Source: Bacillota bacterium
GTDB taxonomy: Bacteria > Bacillota > Clostridia > Acetivibrionales > DSM-1351
Length of the DNA: 64,000 bases
Reading direction: 5' to 3'
Assembly: GCA_023415305.1 (NCBI GenBank)
Contig: JAEZKZ010000036.1
Coordinates: 124,001 to 188,000 of the forward strand
Below, one piece after another: positions 62,549 to 64,000 of the stretch. Under the pieces are notes generated by a model. It ran no database searches and had not been told where the DNA came from. It saw only the letters and a list, made by a program, of their open reading frames with translations. The number at the start of each line of letters is the position of its first letter. Position 1 is the first letter of the stretch. Both the position numbers and the translations under genes were made by a program.

Positions 62549-62854
62549 TTAGATCATTGATAAAATAGCATGTTTTGATTGAACACCCACAACACGGTTT
62601 GCCACTTTCCCATTTTTCATCACAACAAGGGTTGGGATACTCATAACACTAAAAGCCTGTGCAAGTTCAGGTTGTTCATCCACATTGACTTTACCTACTT
62701 TAACTGTGTCTTTCTCTTCTGCCACCTGCTCAACCGTAGGTCCTACCATTCTACAGGGTCCGCACCAGGGTGCCCAGAAGTCAATTAATACCGGTTTATC
62801 TGAATTGATAACCTCTTGTTCGAAATTATCCTTTGTTATTGTTAATACGCTCAT
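62549..62854 (-). CDS. trxA: Thioredoxin
   Basis: A 101-residue thioredoxin. Active site WAPWCGPC (Cys31, Cys34), then EQPELAQAFSVMSIPTLVVMKNGKV with the cis-Pro. It is slightly short at the C-terminus (ends SKHAILSMI), but the fold is complete. ATG 62854 begins MSVLTITKDN with AAAGGGGAA upstream. It lies between the CoA-disulfide-reductase-like gene and ccdA-tlpA on the same strand and could feed electrons to CcdA. Confidence 0.95.
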   Translation of the reverse strand: MSVLTITKDNFEQEVINSDKPVLIDFWAPWCGPCRMVGPTVEQVAEEKDTVKVGKVNVDEQPELAQAFSVMSIPTLVVMKNGKVANRVVGVQSKHAILSMI

Positions 62855-62979
62855 AAAATATTCCCCTTTCCACAATCCCTTTAATTTTTATACTTTTAAT
62901 TCTATCTCTTATAATTTAATTATACAGATATTCTAGTTTTATTCTGTGATAAAGTCACGTATGCGCTTGATTACTTTAT

Positions 62980-64000
62980 TTACCTGAAATTGTATTCTGT
63001 TACAATGCTTTCTCTTCCATTTACTATGTCATTATAGAATTCATAGAAAGATACTCCCAAAAAGCTACCTGTTATATTAACAACGTTGCGATAGCCCAGA
63101 TTCTGAAGTGCCAAAGTTGCATTGTAGCTGCGCTGACCGGTTCGACAGTGCAAATATACCGGTTTATCTTTGGGAATTTCGTCTGTTCTTTTCCTGAGTT
63201 CGCTTAACGGAATGTTGATTGCTCCTTTGATATGCCCTCTCTTAAACTCATGGACTTCCCTTACATCTATAATGATATTATTACTTTCTACAAGATCTCT
63301 TACCTTATCAACATTTACTTGCTTATAGTCACCATTTAAAAGATTTGAACCTACATATCCCGCATAGTTTACAATATCCTTTGCAGTCGTAAACGGAGGC
63401 GCGTAGCTGAATTCCAGATCCTTCAAGTCCTCTACTGTTCCACCGAACTTAATGGCAGTAGCAATAATGTCAATGCGTTTTGTAACATCGCCTTTACCGA
63501 TTGCCTGAGCTCCCAAAATCTTTCCTGTCGGTGTCTCAAACAATAATTTAAAATGCATTGGTGCTGAATCGGGCATAAGACCTACTTTATCAGACAAAAT
63601 AACACGGACAATGTCATAATTTATTTTAATATTAAGTGCCTTGATTAAGGATTCATTTAATCCGGTAGATGCCCCATTATATTCAAATACTTTTATAGCA
63701 GAAGAACCAATATACCCTTTATTCAATGTACTCTTATGATTAATATGATCTGCAACGGACCTTGCCTGCTTTAATGCGGGACCTGCTAATGATAATTTTG
63801 TCATGGTATGGGTCAAAGCATGATATACTTCAATTGCATCGCCAACTGCATAGATATCCGGGTCATTCGTAAGATAATTTTTGTCTACCTTAATGGCACC
63901 TGTTTCTCCGATCTCAAGACCGGCTTCTCTTGCAAGATAGGTTTCAGGTGATACACCGATGGCCATTACTACAGCACTGGCATTCACTGTTTTTCCGGAA
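62980..64000 (-). CDS. CoA-disulfide reductase/rhodanese fusion, C-terminal part (runs off the window)
   Basis: The gene enters from the right edge and 339 codons are visible. It covers the end of the FAD/NAD domains (VMAIGVSPETYLAREAGLE, NDPDIYAVGDAIEV, LAGPALKQARSVADHI), the dimerisation domain (SYAPPFTTAKDIVNYAGYVG) and a C-terminal rhodanese domain with the active Cys in LHCRTGQRSYNA. The layout matches CoADR-RHD enzymes, which reduce CoA-disulfide, CoA-persulfide or polysulfide with NAD(P)H. The N-terminal half, with the catalytic Cys, is outside the window. First gene of a thiol-redox cluster with thioredoxin and CcdA-TlpA. Confidence 0.92.
   Translation of the reverse strand, partial: SGKTVNASAVVMAIGVSPETYLAREAGLEIGETGAIKVDKNYLTNDPDIYAVGDAIEVYHALTHTMTKLSLAGPALKQARSVADHINHKSTLNKGYIGSSAIKVFEYNGASTGLNESLIKALNIKINYDIVRVILSDKVGLMPDSAPMHFKLLFETPTGKILGAQAIGKGDVTKRIDIIATAIKFGGTVEDLKDLEFSYAPPFTTAKDIVNYAGYVGSNLLNGDYKQVNVDKVRDLVESNNIIIDVREVHEFKRGHIKGAINIPLSELRKRTDEIPKDKPVYLHCRTGQRSYNATLALQNLGYRNVVNITGSFLGVSFYEFYNDIVNGRESIVTEYNFR

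Overview
The window is 64 kb of AT-rich, gene-dense chromosome that looks like an anaerobic, saccharolytic member of the Clostridia (Lachnospiraceae or Ruminiclostridium-like). The signs are low GC, strong GGAGG ribosome binding sites, YesM/YesN-type two-component pairs, LplB/LplC-type sugar importers without their own ATPase, and GH112 and GH4 enzymes that act inside the cell. No rRNA, tRNA, CRISPR array, phage module or intact insertion sequence was seen.

Layout. (1) 1-1.4 kb: start of a LacI-type regulator gene (runs off the left edge) behind a phased array of ATCGAT-type repeats, then a dps ferritin-like gene broken by two frameshifts. (2) 1.5-13.3 kb: a sugar-utilisation locus that is visibly more GC-rich than the rest: response regulator and sensor kinase on the minus strand, then on the plus strand a binding protein, two permeases, a GH63/MGH1-like (alpha/alpha)6 glycosidase, a URO-D-fold protein, an SDR and a Dabb protein. 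(3) 13.5-20 kb: acetyltransferase, an MFS transporter and AraC regulator divergent from an alpha-galactosidase (melA, GH4), and an AraC/SDR pair in which the SDR has lost its catalytic Tyr. (4) 20-23.4 kb: heme oxygenase, tandem BFD-like [2Fe-2S] protein, and a bcp-yaaA-acyltransferase operon (iron and peroxide stress). (5) 23.8-39.8 kb: an unusual minus-strand locus with two tandem ADP-ribosylglycohydrolases, two near-duplicate LacI regulators, a DUF4127 protein, a complete SBP-plus-two-permease importer, a DUF4434 TIM-barrel protein, a second URO-D-fold protein and an AGE-type 2-epimerase, with a divergent AraC gene. (6) 39.8-41.2 kb: an autoregulated metallo-hydrolase/TetR operon with a four-site operator array inside its promoter. 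(7) 41.5-60.2 kb: an amino-sugar glycan locus: sensor kinase and response regulator, importer, two GH123-like proteins, GH20, GH112 phosphorylase, GH29 fucosidase, a Gfo/Idh-type oxidoreductase and a divergent AraC regulator. (8) 60.3-64 kb: Crp/Fnr regulator, CcdA-TlpA fusion, thioredoxin and the C-terminal part of a CoA-disulfide-reductase/rhodanese protein (thiol redox).

How it fits together. The three importers lack an ATPase gene and must borrow one encoded elsewhere. None of the glycosidases has a signal peptide, so oligosaccharides are probably imported first and then trimmed in the cytoplasm. In region 7 the enzyme set (fucosidase, beta-HexNAcases, Gal-beta-1,3-HexNAc phosphorylase) points to fucosylated, beta-GalNAc or beta-GlcNAc containing host-type glycans. 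Region 5 has no obvious known pathway and is the best candidate for an undescribed catabolic system. Starts were revised where an internal ATG, GTG or TTG has a clear ribosome binding site. All functional calls come from reading motifs by eye; no database search was run.
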